Positions 42,971 through 52,587 of a stretch of DNA of 64,000 nt are shown piece after piece (within the stretch, counting starts at the first letter, position 1; each line of letters starts with the position of its first letter). The DNA comes from Rhodanobacter sp. AS-Z3 (lineage in GTDB: Bacteria; Pseudomonadota; Gammaproteobacteria; Xanthomonadales; Rhodanobacteraceae), in NCBI RefSeq assembly GCF_029224025.1, contig NZ_CP119392.1:2875001-2939000 (forward strand), in the 5' to 3' direction. A model generated the notes under the pieces. The model saw nothing but the letters and a program-made list of their open reading frames with translations, made no database searches and was not told the DNA's origin. A program made the position numbers and the translations under genes.

Positions 42971-43942
42971 TCAGCGGTCGATCACCACCGGCAAGGCGGC
43001 GATGCGCGCCGCCTGATCGTCCAGCAAACGCGACACGGCGGGATCGAGCGAACGCATGAAGCGCTCGACCGCCCGTGTGTAATCCGCAGGCAGGCCAAGC
43101 TGCTGGTTGATCTCGCCGTGCGACAGGTCTTCTTCCAGCACGCTGGCCTGGCTGCCGAATGACCTGGCCTTGCCGACGAAGGCGTGCGACTGCGCACAGG
43201 AGTTCAGCCGCTGACTGGAACACACGGCAAGGAACGGCACGATGCGACCCTGCAGTTGCTGGAACGGCGAAGCCGCCCGCCAGTCTGCGGGGTTGGCGCC
43301 GAACGCTTCGTCGAATAGTGGAAAGTGCGGCGCCTGCATGGTCTGCACCACATCCAGGCTGCCGCCATCCAGCGAGATCGCGCCCAGCCACGGCTGCGCG
43401 CCTTGAGCCTTCGCCAAAGCCGGCGCGGCGCTGAGCAGTGCCACCAGATGCGCCCCCGCCGAATGGCCCATCAGGATGAAGCGCTGCGCATCACCGCCCC
43501 ACTGCGCGGCCTGACGCTGGGCCATGGCCAGCGCGCGAGCCACGTCCTCGGCCTGTTGCAAGGGCGCCGTGTCCGGACGCATGCGGTAGTTGGTGGAGAT
43601 GACGATGAAGCCACGCGGCAGCCAGCGTGCCACCTTGTTCGCCACCACGTTGTCCATCGCCTTGTCACCGCGACGCCAGCCGCCACCGTGCACCATGAAG
43701 ATCACCGGCGCGTGCGCTGCCTGCGCCGGTGCGTACACATCAAAACGCTGGCGCGGATCGTTGCCGTAGGCCACGTCGCGGATCACGCGAGTGCCCGCAG
43801 GAAGTACCGGCGTGCCGGTATTGCCGGCAACCTGGCGGCGCGCCAGCAAGGTATCGCGCAGCGAACTGGCCGATGATTCGGCGCAGACGACCACCAGGGT
43901 CAGCAGCAGAACGCTGACAGCGAAACGCGACAATCGGACCAT
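42971..43942 (-). CDS. secreted alpha/beta-hydrolase (BD-FAE/carboxylesterase-like)
   Basis: A 323-aa exported esterase. A hydrophobic signal peptide (FAVSVLLLTLVVVCAESSAS) precedes the hydrolase fold with the oxyanion motif FMVHGGGWRRGD, the nucleophile in LMGHSAGAHL and a candidate His in EEDLSHGEINQQ. The start at 43942 has GGAG at fitting distance; an ATG at 43954 would add four residues. It is convergent with the S9 peptidase, 4 bp apart. Confidence 0.88.
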   Translation of the reverse strand: MVRLSRFAVSVLLLTLVVVCAESSASSLRDTLLARRQVAGNTGTPVLPAGTRVIRDVAYGNDPRQRFDVYAPAQAAHAPVIFMVHGGGWRRGDKAMDNVVANKVARWLPRGFIVISTNYRMRPDTAPLQQAEDVARALAMAQRQAAQWGGDAQRFILMGHSAGAHLVALLSAAPALAKAQGAQPWLGAISLDGGSLDVVQTMQAPHFPLFDEAFGANPADWRAASPFQQLQGRIVPFLAVCSSQRLNSCAQSHAFVGKARSFGSQASVLEEDLSHGEINQQLGLPADYTRAVERFMRSLDPAVSRLLDDQAARIAALPVVIDR

Positions 43943-44024
43943 CACATGCTCCATGGCGGGCGCGGGCTAGATACCCATGGCAACGCGAGGGAACGAAATC
44001 GGTGGACAGCCAGGTTCGATCGGC

Positions 44025-46169
44025 TCAGTGGACGGCGCCGGTGCCACACAGCAAGGCCATCAACTCCGCCTGCATGTCATGCACCGGCTCACCAGCGACA
44101 GGCACTGGGCGCTGGTAGTCGCCGTCGGCCTGCAGGTGGTAGGTGCCCACGTTGTCGGCCAGGCACAGCTCCAGCGCATGATGAATACGTTGCTGCAGCT
44201 TGCGGCCGTCGATCGGGAAGGCCACTTCCACGCGACGATCGAGACTGCGCTCCATCAGGTCGGCGCTGGACAGATACAGCCGGGGCTCGCCATCGTTGGC
44301 AAACCAGTACACGCGATTGTGTTCAAGAAAACGGCCGATGATCGAACGTACCCGGATGTTTTCCGAAACTCCTTCGACGCCGGGTCGCAGGCTGCAGATG
44401 CCGCGCACGATCAGCTCAATCTGCACCCCGGCGATACTGGCCTGATACAGCGCGCGAATCACGCCAGGGTCGGTCAACGCATTGAGCTTGAGGATGATCT
44501 GCGCCGACCTGCCCGCCGCGGCATGCACTGTTTCCGCGGCAATCATTTCCAGCAGCCGGGGTTTCAGCGTGAACGGCGCATGCAGCAGCTTCTTCATGTG
44601 CAGCACCGTGCCCATGCCAGTCAGCTCACTGAACAGCTTGTGCACGTCCTCGCACAAGGCCACATCCGAAGTGAGCAAGCTGTAATCGGCGTACAAACGC
44701 GCGTTGCCGCTGTGGTAGTTGCCGGTACCCAAGTGGGCATAGCGCACCAGCTTGTCGCCCTCGCGGCGCTGAATCAGCATCATCTTCGCGTGCGTCTTGA
44801 TGCCGACCACGCCGTAGATCACCACCGCACCCGCCTGCTGCAGGCGTTCGGCAAGGCTGAGGTTGGATTCTTCTTCGTAGCGCGCGCGCAACTCCACCAC
44901 CGCGGTGACTTCCTTGCCCGAACGCGCGGCGTCGACCAGGGCATCGACAATCTCCGACTTCGCATTGGTGCGATACAGCGTCTGCTTGATCGTCAGCACC
45001 TGCGGATCGCACGATGCCTGCCGCAACAGATCCACCACCGGCGCAAACGATTCGTAGGGATGCAACAGCAGCACGTCGTGCTTGCCAATCACTTGAAACA
45101 GGTCATCCGCGTGCCGCAGCGCTTTCGGCAACGCCGGCGTGATCGGCGGATATTGCAGTCGCGGATAGTTGGCGTGACTGGCAATCAGGAACAGCCGGGC
45201 CAGGTTTACCGGACCGTTCACTTCGTAAAGTTCGGACTCGGCCAGACCGAATTGCTTGAGCAGGTGATCGGCAAGCACCTTCGGGCAGTTGTCCGCCACC
45301 TCCAGTCGCACCGCGTCACCAAAGCGGCGCGAATACAGCTCGCCACGCAAGGCCAGCGCGAGGTCTTCGACGTCTTCGGGGTCCAGCGTGAGGTCGGCGT
45401 TGCGGGTCAAGCGGAACTGGTAGCAACCGAGCACGTCCATGCCGGGGAACAGCTCTTCCACATGGGCATGGATGATCGACGACAACAACACATAGTTGTC
45501 GCCGCCTTCGCACACTTCTGCCGGCATCTGGATCAAGCGCGGCAATACGCGTGGTGCGGGCACTACGGCCAGCCCGGAGTTGCGACCGAACGCATCGACG
45601 CCATCCAGCTGCACGATGAAGTTGAGGCTCTTGTTGACCAGTCGCGGGAACGGATGGGTCGGGTCAAGCCCGATCGGCGTCACCAGCGGCGCCACCTCCT
45701 GACGAAAATGGCGCTGTACCCATTGCTTCTGTTTCGGCGTCCACTGCGAACGTCGCACGATGCGAATGCCCTGCTGCGCCAGCTCCGGCAGGATGCGCTC
45801 GTTGAGGATCGCGTACTGCCGCTCGATCTGCCGATGCGCGATTTCGCTGATCATCGCCAGCGCGCGTTTCGGCGCGATACCGTCCGGCCCGATGATTTCG
45901 TGGTCCAGCGCAATCTGCCCTTTCAGCCCGGCCACGCGAATCTCGAAGAACTCGTCCATGTTGCGCGAGAACAGCAGCAGGAACCGCAGTCGTTCCAGCA
46001 ACGGCGTTCGCTCGTCCAGCGCCTGATCCAGCACGCGGACATTGAACTGCAGCTGCGACAACTCGCGATGGATGTATAGACGGCTGTCGGCCAGATCCAC
46101 AGTCATTGCCAACGGCGCCGCATCATTGGCGGCGGCAGGCGAGTCAGGGCGAATAGTGCGGCTGTTCAT
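44025..46169 (-). CDS. ppk: polyphosphate kinase 1
   Basis: A 714-aa enzyme that makes polyphosphate from ATP. Conserved blocks include NMDEFFEIRVAGLKGQ near the N-terminus, QTLYRTNAKSEIVDALVDAA, VVELRARYEEESN, the phospho-His region RYAHLGTGNYHSGNARLYAD and LYLSSADLMERSLDRRVEVAFPI at the end. The ATG at 46169 begins the likely protein; longer frames upstream are not supported. It stands alone, facing a divergent MFS gene across 216 bp. Confidence 0.96.
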   Translation of the reverse strand: MNSRTIRPDSPAAANDAAPLAMTVDLADSRLYIHRELSQLQFNVRVLDQALDERTPLLERLRFLLLFSRNMDEFFEIRVAGLKGQIALDHEIIGPDGIAPKRALAMISEIAHRQIERQYAILNERILPELAQQGIRIVRRSQWTPKQKQWVQRHFRQEVAPLVTPIGLDPTHPFPRLVNKSLNFIVQLDGVDAFGRNSGLAVVPAPRVLPRLIQMPAEVCEGGDNYVLLSSIIHAHVEELFPGMDVLGCYQFRLTRNADLTLDPEDVEDLALALRGELYSRRFGDAVRLEVADNCPKVLADHLLKQFGLAESELYEVNGPVNLARLFLIASHANYPRLQYPPITPALPKALRHADDLFQVIGKHDVLLLHPYESFAPVVDLLRQASCDPQVLTIKQTLYRTNAKSEIVDALVDAARSGKEVTAVVELRARYEEESNLSLAERLQQAGAVVIYGVVGIKTHAKMMLIQRREGDKLVRYAHLGTGNYHSGNARLYADYSLLTSDVALCEDVHKLFSELTGMGTVLHMKKLLHAPFTLKPRLLEMIAAETVHAAAGRSAQIILKLNALTDPGVIRALYQASIAGVQIELIVRGICSLRPGVEGVSENIRVRSIIGRFLEHNRVYWFANDGEPRLYLSSADLMERSLDRRVEVAFPIDGRKLQQRIHHALELCLADNVGTYHLQADGDYQRPVPVAGEPVHDMQAELMALLCGTGAVH

Positions 46170-46385
46170 CGGCAAATCATGCAGCAAGGACGGGGTGGCA
46201 GCCCATGGTAGCTTGCCTGCGGTGCCGCCAGTCGCGGCATGCCTTCCCGGGTCAGCTTGCACTCAGGCTGTGTTGCCTTGTCGATGACCGGCAACACAGG
46301 CCAGACGACGCGTGGCACATGCAGCACGCTGGCGAGTTGCCTTATCGTTGGCACCCCCACGCCGCCCCACACAGTCAACCACCTC

Positions 46386-47642
46386 ATGCAGACCCGCGTC
46401 GAAAGCGCCTTGATCTCCCCTGCGGCAATCCCCGCCTCCGACGTTCCCGGACCCGCCAGCGAACGTACCCAGTTCGCGGTGCTCGGCGGCATCAGCTTCG
46501 CGCACATGCTCAACGACATGATCCAGTCGCTGATCCTGGCGATCTACCCCTTGTTGAAAGGCAACTTCCACCTGAGCTTCGCCCAGGTCGGCCTGATCAC
46601 CCTGGTGTTCCAGCTCACCGCCTCGATGCTGCAGCCATTGGTGGGCATGGTTACCGACAAGCGGCCGATGCCCTACTCGCTGCCCATCGGCATGGGCTTC
46701 ACGCTGTGCGGCTTGCTGTTGCTTGCCGTGGCGCCGAGTTTCACGATGCTGCTGCTGGCCGTTGCGCTGGTCGGCACCGGCTCGGCGGTATTTCATCCGG
46801 AATCGTCACGGGTGGCGCGGATGGCTTCCGGTGGACGGCACGGGCTGGCGCAGTCGCTGTTCCAGGTCGGCGGCAATACCGGCTCGTCACTGGGGCCGCT
46901 GCTGGCTGCGTGGATCATCGTGCCGTATGGGCAAGGCAGCGTGGCGTGGTTCTCGCTGGCCGCGTTGCTGGCCATCGTGGTGCTGCTGCAGGTCGGCCGC
47001 TGGTACGGCCGCCATCATGTGGCGCGCAGCCAATCGCCGTCACGCCACCTCAATGTGATTTCGCTGTCACGTAACAAGATCATTGCGGCGCTGGTGATTC
47101 TCGGCTTGCTGATCTTCTCCAAGTATTTTTACCTGGCCAGTCTCAGCAGCTACTACACGTTTTACCTGATCCACAAATTCGGCCTGTCGGTGCAGAGCGC
47201 GCAGGTCCACCTGTTTGTCTTCCTGTTCGCAGTAGCCATCGGCTCGCTGATCGGCGGCCCGGTGGGTGACCGCATCGGCCGCAAATGGGTGATCTGGGTA
47301 TCCATACTCGGCGTGGCCCCGTTCAGCCTGCTGCTACCGCACGCGAACCTGCTGTGGACCGGCGTGCTGACGGTGATCATCGGGCTGGTGCTGTCCTCGG
47401 CGTTCTCGGCCATCCTGGTCTACGCGCAGGAATTGATTCCCGGCCGCGTAGGCATGATTTCCGGCCTGTTCTTCGGCTTGGCCTTCGGCATGGGTGGCAT
47501 CGGTGCGGCGGTGCTTGGTGGACTGGCCGACAGCCACGGCATCGAATACGTTTACCAGCTGTGCGCGTATCTGCCGTTGATGGGGTTGATCACGGTGTTT
47601 TTGCCGAATATCGAACAGCGCACTGCACGCACCGCACGGTAG
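46386..47642 (+). CDS. MFS efflux protein, fosmidomycin-resistance (Fsr) type
   Basis: A 418-aa 12-helix MFS protein. The opening FAVLGGISFAHMLNDMIQSLI, GTGSAVFHPESSRVARMASGGRHGLAQSLFQVGGN and PVGDRIGRKWVIW match the Fsr family of exporters. I chose the ATG at 46386, where the family's short cytoplasmic N-terminus begins. It would export small molecules by proton antiport; the natural substrate is unknown. Confidence 0.9.
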   Translation: MQTRVESALISPAAIPASDVPGPASERTQFAVLGGISFAHMLNDMIQSLILAIYPLLKGNFHLSFAQVGLITLVFQLTASMLQPLVGMVTDKRPMPYSLPIGMGFTLCGLLLLAVAPSFTMLLLAVALVGTGSAVFHPESSRVARMASGGRHGLAQSLFQVGGNTGSSLGPLLAAWIIVPYGQGSVAWFSLAALLAIVVLLQVGRWYGRHHVARSQSPSRHLNVISLSRNKIIAALVILGLLIFSKYFYLASLSSYYTFYLIHKFGLSVQSAQVHLFVFLFAVAIGSLIGGPVGDRIGRKWVIWVSILGVAPFSLLLPHANLLWTGVLTVIIGLVLSSAFSAILVYAQELIPGRVGMISGLFFGLAFGMGGIGAAVLGGLADSHGIEYVYQLCAYLPLMGLITVFLPNIEQRTARTAR

Positions 47643-47816
47643 GGCGGGCACTCCCCGCCGGGCCTGGCGTGCCGCCATCATCAAAGCCGTATGCTTCCAT
47701 CATGACCGTGCCTGCGAAGATGGTCATAGTGACGCCAGGCAGTGGAACGGGAAACGCTGTCTGCTAGTGCTGTGATCCCACCGCATCGCGATGCCTCAGC
47801 GAGACAGGAGCAAGTC

Positions 47817-49202
47817 ATGTCCAGCGAATTGGATGCTGCACACACACCGGCGTGGGATGAACTGGCCGCAGCACTGCGTGGCCCTGTGCTGCGCCGTGGC
47901 GAGCCGGAGTACGAGCAACGCCGCCATGTGTGGAACGGCGCGATTGACCGGCACCCGCTGGCGATCGCTCGCTGTCTGGATGCCGAGGATGTCCGCGCCG
48001 CCGTCAGGTTCGCCACTCGCTCGCAGGTGCCGATGACCGTGCGCGGCGGCGGCCACAACGTGGCCGGACTGGCGGTGCGCGAGGATGCGCTGATGCTGGA
48101 CCTGGGTGCCATGAATCGCGTCGAGGTCGATCTGCAATTGCGCACCGCAAGGGTCGAGGGCGGAGCCTTGTGGCGGGACGTGGACGCGGCGACGTCACCG
48201 CACGGCCTGGCTACCACCGGCGGTCTGGTCTCCAGTACGGGTGTCGGCGGCTACACACTCGGCGGTGGCGTGGGCTGGTTGATGCGCCACTACGGGCTGG
48301 CTGTCGACAACCTGCTCGAGGCCGACGTCGTGCTGGCGGATGGACGCAGCATCGTGGTCAATGAACGGCAGCATGCCGATCTGTTCTGGGCGCTGCGTGG
48401 CGGCGCGGGTGGTTTCGGGGTTGTCACGCACTTCACCTACCAGTTGCATCCCGTCGCCGAAGTGTTCGCCGGCGTGGTGTTTCACCCCATCGAAGGTGCA
48501 GCCGAGCTGTTGCGCGCATTCCGCACGTTCACCCGGAACGCGCCGGACGCGCTGACCGCGATGCTGGTTTTCACCACCGCACCGCCGGCGCCATTCCTCC
48601 CCCCGGCAACCCACGGGAAGCGTGCCATTGCGCTGGCTTATTGCTGGAGTGGCGAGCCCGCGGAGGGAACGCGGGTGCTGGCACCGCTTGCCGATCACGG
48701 CCAGCCGCTGGGTCGCCACGAAGGCGTGATGCCGTATGCCGCGTGGCAGCAGACCTTTGACCCCACGGCCCCGGCGGGTGACCACTATTACTGGACGACC
48801 TCGCAGTTCGATGCGCTCGATGACGCGCTGATCGATACCCTAGTCGCAGGCGCCGAAACGCCACCGGACCCACGTTGCGAGGTACACATCCACCACTTGG
48901 GCGGCGCGGTGGCCAGAGTCCCGCGCGATGCCACGACCTTCATGCAACGTGATGTTCCGTTCTTCATCAACGTGATCGGCCATGCGGGCGGCGCGGAAGG
49001 ACTCGCCGCCGTCCGCGACTGGACGCAAGGTCTGCGCACTGCGTTTGCGCCCCATGCGCGCAGCGACATGCAGCCGAACTTTACCGGGGACGTAGCCGAC
49101 CTGGGCACACGCAGCCACGATGCGGCCACGCAGCAGCGACTGGCGGCGCTGCGTGCGCACTATGATCCGGCAGGACTGTTGCTGCCCGTGCGCAAAGCTT
49201 AA
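47817..49202 (+). CDS. berberine-bridge-enzyme-like FAD-linked oxidoreductase
   Basis: A 461-aa PCMH/BBE-type flavoprotein. The FAD domain holds MTVRGGGHNVAGLAV, whose His is the usual covalent flavin attachment site, then GLVSSTGVGGYTLGGGVGWL and ALRGGAGGFGVVTHFTY; the C-terminal berberine motif lies in the ending LRAHYDPAGLLLPVRK. The second, Cys linkage is absent (GWLMRHYG), so it is mono-covalent. The ATG at 47817 follows CAGGAG. It is convergent with, and overlaps by 4 bp, the AfsR-like regulator. Confidence 0.9.
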   Translation: MSSELDAAHTPAWDELAAALRGPVLRRGEPEYEQRRHVWNGAIDRHPLAIARCLDAEDVRAAVRFATRSQVPMTVRGGGHNVAGLAVREDALMLDLGAMNRVEVDLQLRTARVEGGALWRDVDAATSPHGLATTGGLVSSTGVGGYTLGGGVGWLMRHYGLAVDNLLEADVVLADGRSIVVNERQHADLFWALRGGAGGFGVVTHFTYQLHPVAEVFAGVVFHPIEGAAELLRAFRTFTRNAPDALTAMLVFTTAPPAPFLPPATHGKRAIALAYCWSGEPAEGTRVLAPLADHGQPLGRHEGVMPYAAWQQTFDPTAPAGDHYYWTTSQFDALDDALIDTLVAGAETPPDPRCEVHIHHLGGAVARVPRDATTFMQRDVPFFINVIGHAGGAEGLAAVRDWTQGLRTAFAPHARSDMQPNFTGDVADLGTRSHDAATQQRLAALRAHYDPAGLLLPVRKA

Positions 49203-51682
49203 GCCGTGGCGATGTCTTCCAGCAGCGCGCGAGCCTCATCGGCGATCTGCTCGAAGCGGGTCCCAGCACCGTCCCGTCGCACCTGCTCGAAGGTCTGCCC
49301 GAGCTCTTCGCATGACCTCCGCTGCGCCACCACTTGCGCGTTGCGCCACTGCGGCATGAGTGGCGACTGGGTCAACTCACGCAGGTGCGCGGCGGCGGCC
49401 AGGAAGCGGGCGGCGCAATGCGCGTCGCCGCGCTCGCTCGCCAGATAGGCCGCGCCCTCGACGCAGCCCGCCACGCCACGCCAGTGCTGCAGCCCAATGA
49501 AGATATCGAGGTCAAACAGCCAATCCTGTGCCGCACCCGGCAGGTCGCCCAGGTAGAAACGCTGCAAGGCACGATTGATCAGGATATAGGCCTTCTGGAA
49601 AGGATCGCCGCTTGGCGACGTCACCGCATCGAAGGCGTCGCCGAGACAGGCCTCTGCGTCACGATGCCGATTGTTCAGCGCATGCGTGATGCCACGACTC
49701 AACAGCGCCATCGAGCGCAACCAGGGGTCGCCTTGCGCTTCGGCGACGCTCAGTGCCGATTCCGCGCAAACACCAGCCTCAGTGAATTCCCCGCACGTCG
49801 CGAGCTCGAACGCCAGCACCGCCTTGCCCGCCCCGGCCAGCCACAAGTCGCCCAGTTTCATGGCCAGCGCGATGCCTTCGCGTAATTGCGGACCGGCCTG
49901 CTCGTGCGCCTGCATCTGGTGATTCATGATGCCAATGGCGATCAGTGCCTGCGCGCGCTGTCGTGTCTGTGCTCGTCCGGCACGCAAGGCCTGGTCCAGC
50001 CAGTTTGCCGATTCGACATAGTCGCCCCCCATCCGCAGGTACCAGCAAAGATTGCCACTCAAGGCCAACGCACTCTCGGCACCGTCTGGCCGTGACAGCG
50101 CATGATCGAATGCGACGCGCAGATTGGCCCATTCGCGCCTGACCCGCTCGGACCAAAGCTGCTGGCGATCCCCGCGAATGCTCTCATTGGCGTGTTCGGC
50201 AAGCTGGACGAAGTGCGCCAGGTGCGCATCCCTTACGCACGGTTCGTCGCCGCTTTCGGCCAGCTTCTCGCGCGCAAACAGTCGCACGCTGTCCAGCAGG
50301 CGATAGCACGGCGGATTGGTGGTGGTATCCACGGCAAGCAAGGATTTGTCGACCAAGCTGCCCAGCAGATCCAGTACCTGCTCGTCCACCAGACCGAACA
50401 CCGCGCCCACGGCGTTGGCACCGCCGAGCGTGCAGGCACCGGCGAATACGCTGAGCCCACCGAGCAGGGACAATTCAGCTTCCGACAACAGGGTGAAGCT
50501 CCATGCGATCAGCGCATGCAGCGTCTGATGCCGCGCTGGCCGGCTCGGACTGGTTTCGGCGAGGTTGAGAAGATGGGCATCCATCCGCGCCAGCAATTGC
50601 TGCGGGCTGAGCAAGCGCAACCGCGCCGCGGCGATCTCCAGTGCCAGCGGCAAGCCATCAAGCCGCCGGCATATCTCGGCAACCGGGTGAGCATTGGTCG
50701 GCGTCAAGGCGAAACTCGAGGCAAACGCGCGCGAGCGCGTCAGCAACAATTGCATCGCGGGGACTTGCGACAGGCAGGCCACCTGCTCGTCCGTGGCCCA
50801 CTCGCCCAGCGGGGGAACCTCCAGCGGCGGCAACCAGAAAAGTCCCTCGCCGGCGCAGTTCAGGCGATGCTGACTGGTCACCAGCACACGCACATCCGCG
50901 CAAGCTGCCAACAAGATCTCGACCAGCTTTCCCAGCGGTGCGGCGATGCGCTCGCAGTTGTCGAACAGGAGCAACAGATGGCGTTCGCGCAGCAGTTCAC
51001 CCAGCCGCTCGATCAACTCCTGCGCCCCCATGGTGACGCGGATATCAAACAATTCGGCCAGACCGCGTGCGACTGCGATCTCGTCTTCAAGCATGGTGCA
51101 ATCGCTCAGCCAAACCCCATCGGGGAAATCCGCCGCTACCCGTCGCGCGACCTCGAGTGCCGTCTGCGTCTTGCCTATCCCACCTGCGCCGATCACCGTC
51201 ACCAGCCGGCCATTCTGCAATAGCTGCTGTAGTTGCTCGATGTCGTTCTCGCGCCCGATCAGCGGGCTCGTGCGCTGGGGCAGGCGCGCTTGCGCTGATG
51301 GTGAAAAACGCAACGCAGGCACACCTTCGACTTGCGGTTTCTGCAAGGAGGCGATGAAGCGATAACCCAGTGCGTGCACGGTCTGAATGCAGTGCGGGTT
51401 CTCGCTGTCGTCCGCCAGCGCACGCCGCAGTTGCGCAATGATCCGACTGAGCGTGCCAGGCGTTACGTAGTTGTGTCCCCAGACGGCATCCAGCAAGGCG
51501 TCGCGACTGAGCAGTTGGCCAGGGTGAGCCAGGAATTCCAGCAGCACGGCAAACGCTTTCGGCTCCACCGTGATATCGCGACCATCACGGGTCAACCGAT
51601 GCGCATCCGCATCGATCAGCACATTCGCGAACGCGAACGCACCGGACGCCGCAGGATGGATCGGGTGCTTACGGTTTTCCAT
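49199..51682 (-). CDS. AfsR-like regulator: OmpR-type winged helix, P-loop ATPase, TPR
   Basis: An 827-aa signalling regulator. Residues about 15-112 form an OmpR/PhoB-type DNA-binding winged helix (FANVLIDADAHRLTRDGRD...VHALGYRF). A STAND/NB-ARC-like ATPase follows, with the P-loop VIGAGGIGKTQTA near 165, Walker B HLLLLFDNCE near 240 and RRLDGLPLALEIAAARL near 350. The C-terminal half (about 500-827) is helical, repeat-like and TPR-type. Such proteins switch on transcription when the repeats sense a signal. It probably controls the neighbouring FAD oxidoreductase or the divergent secreted protein at 51841. Confidence 0.88.
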   Translation of the reverse strand: MENRKHPIHPAASGAFAFANVLIDADAHRLTRDGRDITVEPKAFAVLLEFLAHPGQLLSRDALLDAVWGHNYVTPGTLSRIIAQLRRALADDSENPHCIQTVHALGYRFIASLQKPQVEGVPALRFSPSAQARLPQRTSPLIGRENDIEQLQQLLQNGRLVTVIGAGGIGKTQTALEVARRVAADFPDGVWLSDCTMLEDEIAVARGLAELFDIRVTMGAQELIERLGELLRERHLLLLFDNCERIAAPLGKLVEILLAACADVRVLVTSQHRLNCAGEGLFWLPPLEVPPLGEWATDEQVACLSQVPAMQLLLTRSRAFASSFALTPTNAHPVAEICRRLDGLPLALEIAAARLRLLSPQQLLARMDAHLLNLAETSPSRPARHQTLHALIAWSFTLLSEAELSLLGGLSVFAGACTLGGANAVGAVFGLVDEQVLDLLGSLVDKSLLAVDTTTNPPCYRLLDSVRLFAREKLAESGDEPCVRDAHLAHFVQLAEHANESIRGDRQQLWSERVRREWANLRVAFDHALSRPDGAESALALSGNLCWYLRMGGDYVESANWLDQALRAGRAQTRQRAQALIAIGIMNHQMQAHEQAGPQLREGIALAMKLGDLWLAGAGKAVLAFELATCGEFTEAGVCAESALSVAEAQGDPWLRSMALLSRGITHALNNRHRDAEACLGDAFDAVTSPSGDPFQKAYILINRALQRFYLGDLPGAAQDWLFDLDIFIGLQHWRGVAGCVEGAAYLASERGDAHCAARFLAAAAHLRELTQSPLMPQWRNAQVVAQRRSCEELGQTFEQVRRDGAGTRFEQIADEARALLEDIATA

Positions 51683-51840
51683 ATCGCAGCATGCTCCTTC
51701 CGGATCAGGTCACCACTACGGTGACCACGCATCTTCTCGCAATTCCCTCACCTATCCATCATGACTGGCACGTGTAGAGAGCGCAGATTACTGGCCAGGC
51801 GAACAGCGGAGTCGCCCTTGCCATGCCACAGGAGAATCCC

Positions 51841-52446
51841 ATGAAAACTCGTATGCAAGCAGCAATTACTCTGGCTGCCATCGGCCTTTCGACGATTGCC
51901 GTCAGCCACAACGCAAGAGCTTGCGATTTCGGCAACGTCCAGTCACCCACAAACCTGCACGCCACGATGCTGACGTACACGCAAGACTCACCGAACGTTG
52001 CTCTAACCGCGGCAATGCGACATGAAGATGGCCGAGGTTACGCCAATCCCCTGCAAAAGCTTGAGCCCATCACTGGCCTGTACCGCTTCACGTTCACCGT
52101 GCAAGGCAACGTGGCCGACCAGGGCTTTGTCACCTGGCATGCCGACGGTACCGAGATCATGAATTCCGGCAAGGCCCCGCAGACCCAGAGCTTCTGCATG
52201 GGGGCATGGACGCAGACTGGGCCGCACACCTACCGGCTCAACCACTGGGCGTTGAACTGGGACGCCACCGGCCAGACCTTCCTCGGCCCGGTGAATATCC
52301 GCGAGAACATCACGCTGGCTCCCGGCAACAATGCCTACAGCGGAGACTTCACCCTCACGCAGTACACGCCGGACGGGAAGCAGCCTGTGGGGCCCACGGT
52401 GCACGGCACGACCACGGCGATGCGCGTGAGCGCCAATTCAAACTGA
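51841..52446 (+). CDS. secreted protein of unknown function
   Basis: A 201-aa exported protein. The signal peptide covers about 1-29 (MQAAITLAAIGLSTIAVSHNARA before CDFG). The mature part is beta-rich (LYRFTFTVQGNVADQGFVTWHADGTEIMN, YRLNHWALNWD, YSGDFTLTQYTPDGKQ), suggesting a lipocalin- or SnoaL-like barrel. The ATG at 51841 has AGGAGAA upstream. It diverges from the AfsR-like gene across 158 bp. Family not recognised. Confidence 0.75.
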   Translation: MKTRMQAAITLAAIGLSTIAVSHNARACDFGNVQSPTNLHATMLTYTQDSPNVALTAAMRHEDGRGYANPLQKLEPITGLYRFTFTVQGNVADQGFVTWHADGTEIMNSGKAPQTQSFCMGAWTQTGPHTYRLNHWALNWDATGQTFLGPVNIRENITLAPGNNAYSGDFTLTQYTPDGKQPVGPTVHGTTTAMRVSANSN

Positions 52447-52587
52447 TCCATCGGCATGCGACATCCCGTCGTGAAGACAAGGCGGGCGCGGAGGTTCCAC
52501 GCGCCCGGCTTGCTCGAAGGCGTGACCAGGATGGTTACTTGAAGGGCAGTCGAAGGAAATCAGATGCAGCCTGCCTCGACGTGCGGC

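Noticed and set aside
43570..43578. TGTCCGGAC-G near match to the operator
   Set aside because: It lies inside the esterase gene, outside the island, and is missing the final A.
52483..52507. GC hairpin after the secreted protein as a terminator
   Set aside because: 8-bp stem with a 9-base loop and no T-tract; too weak to annotate.
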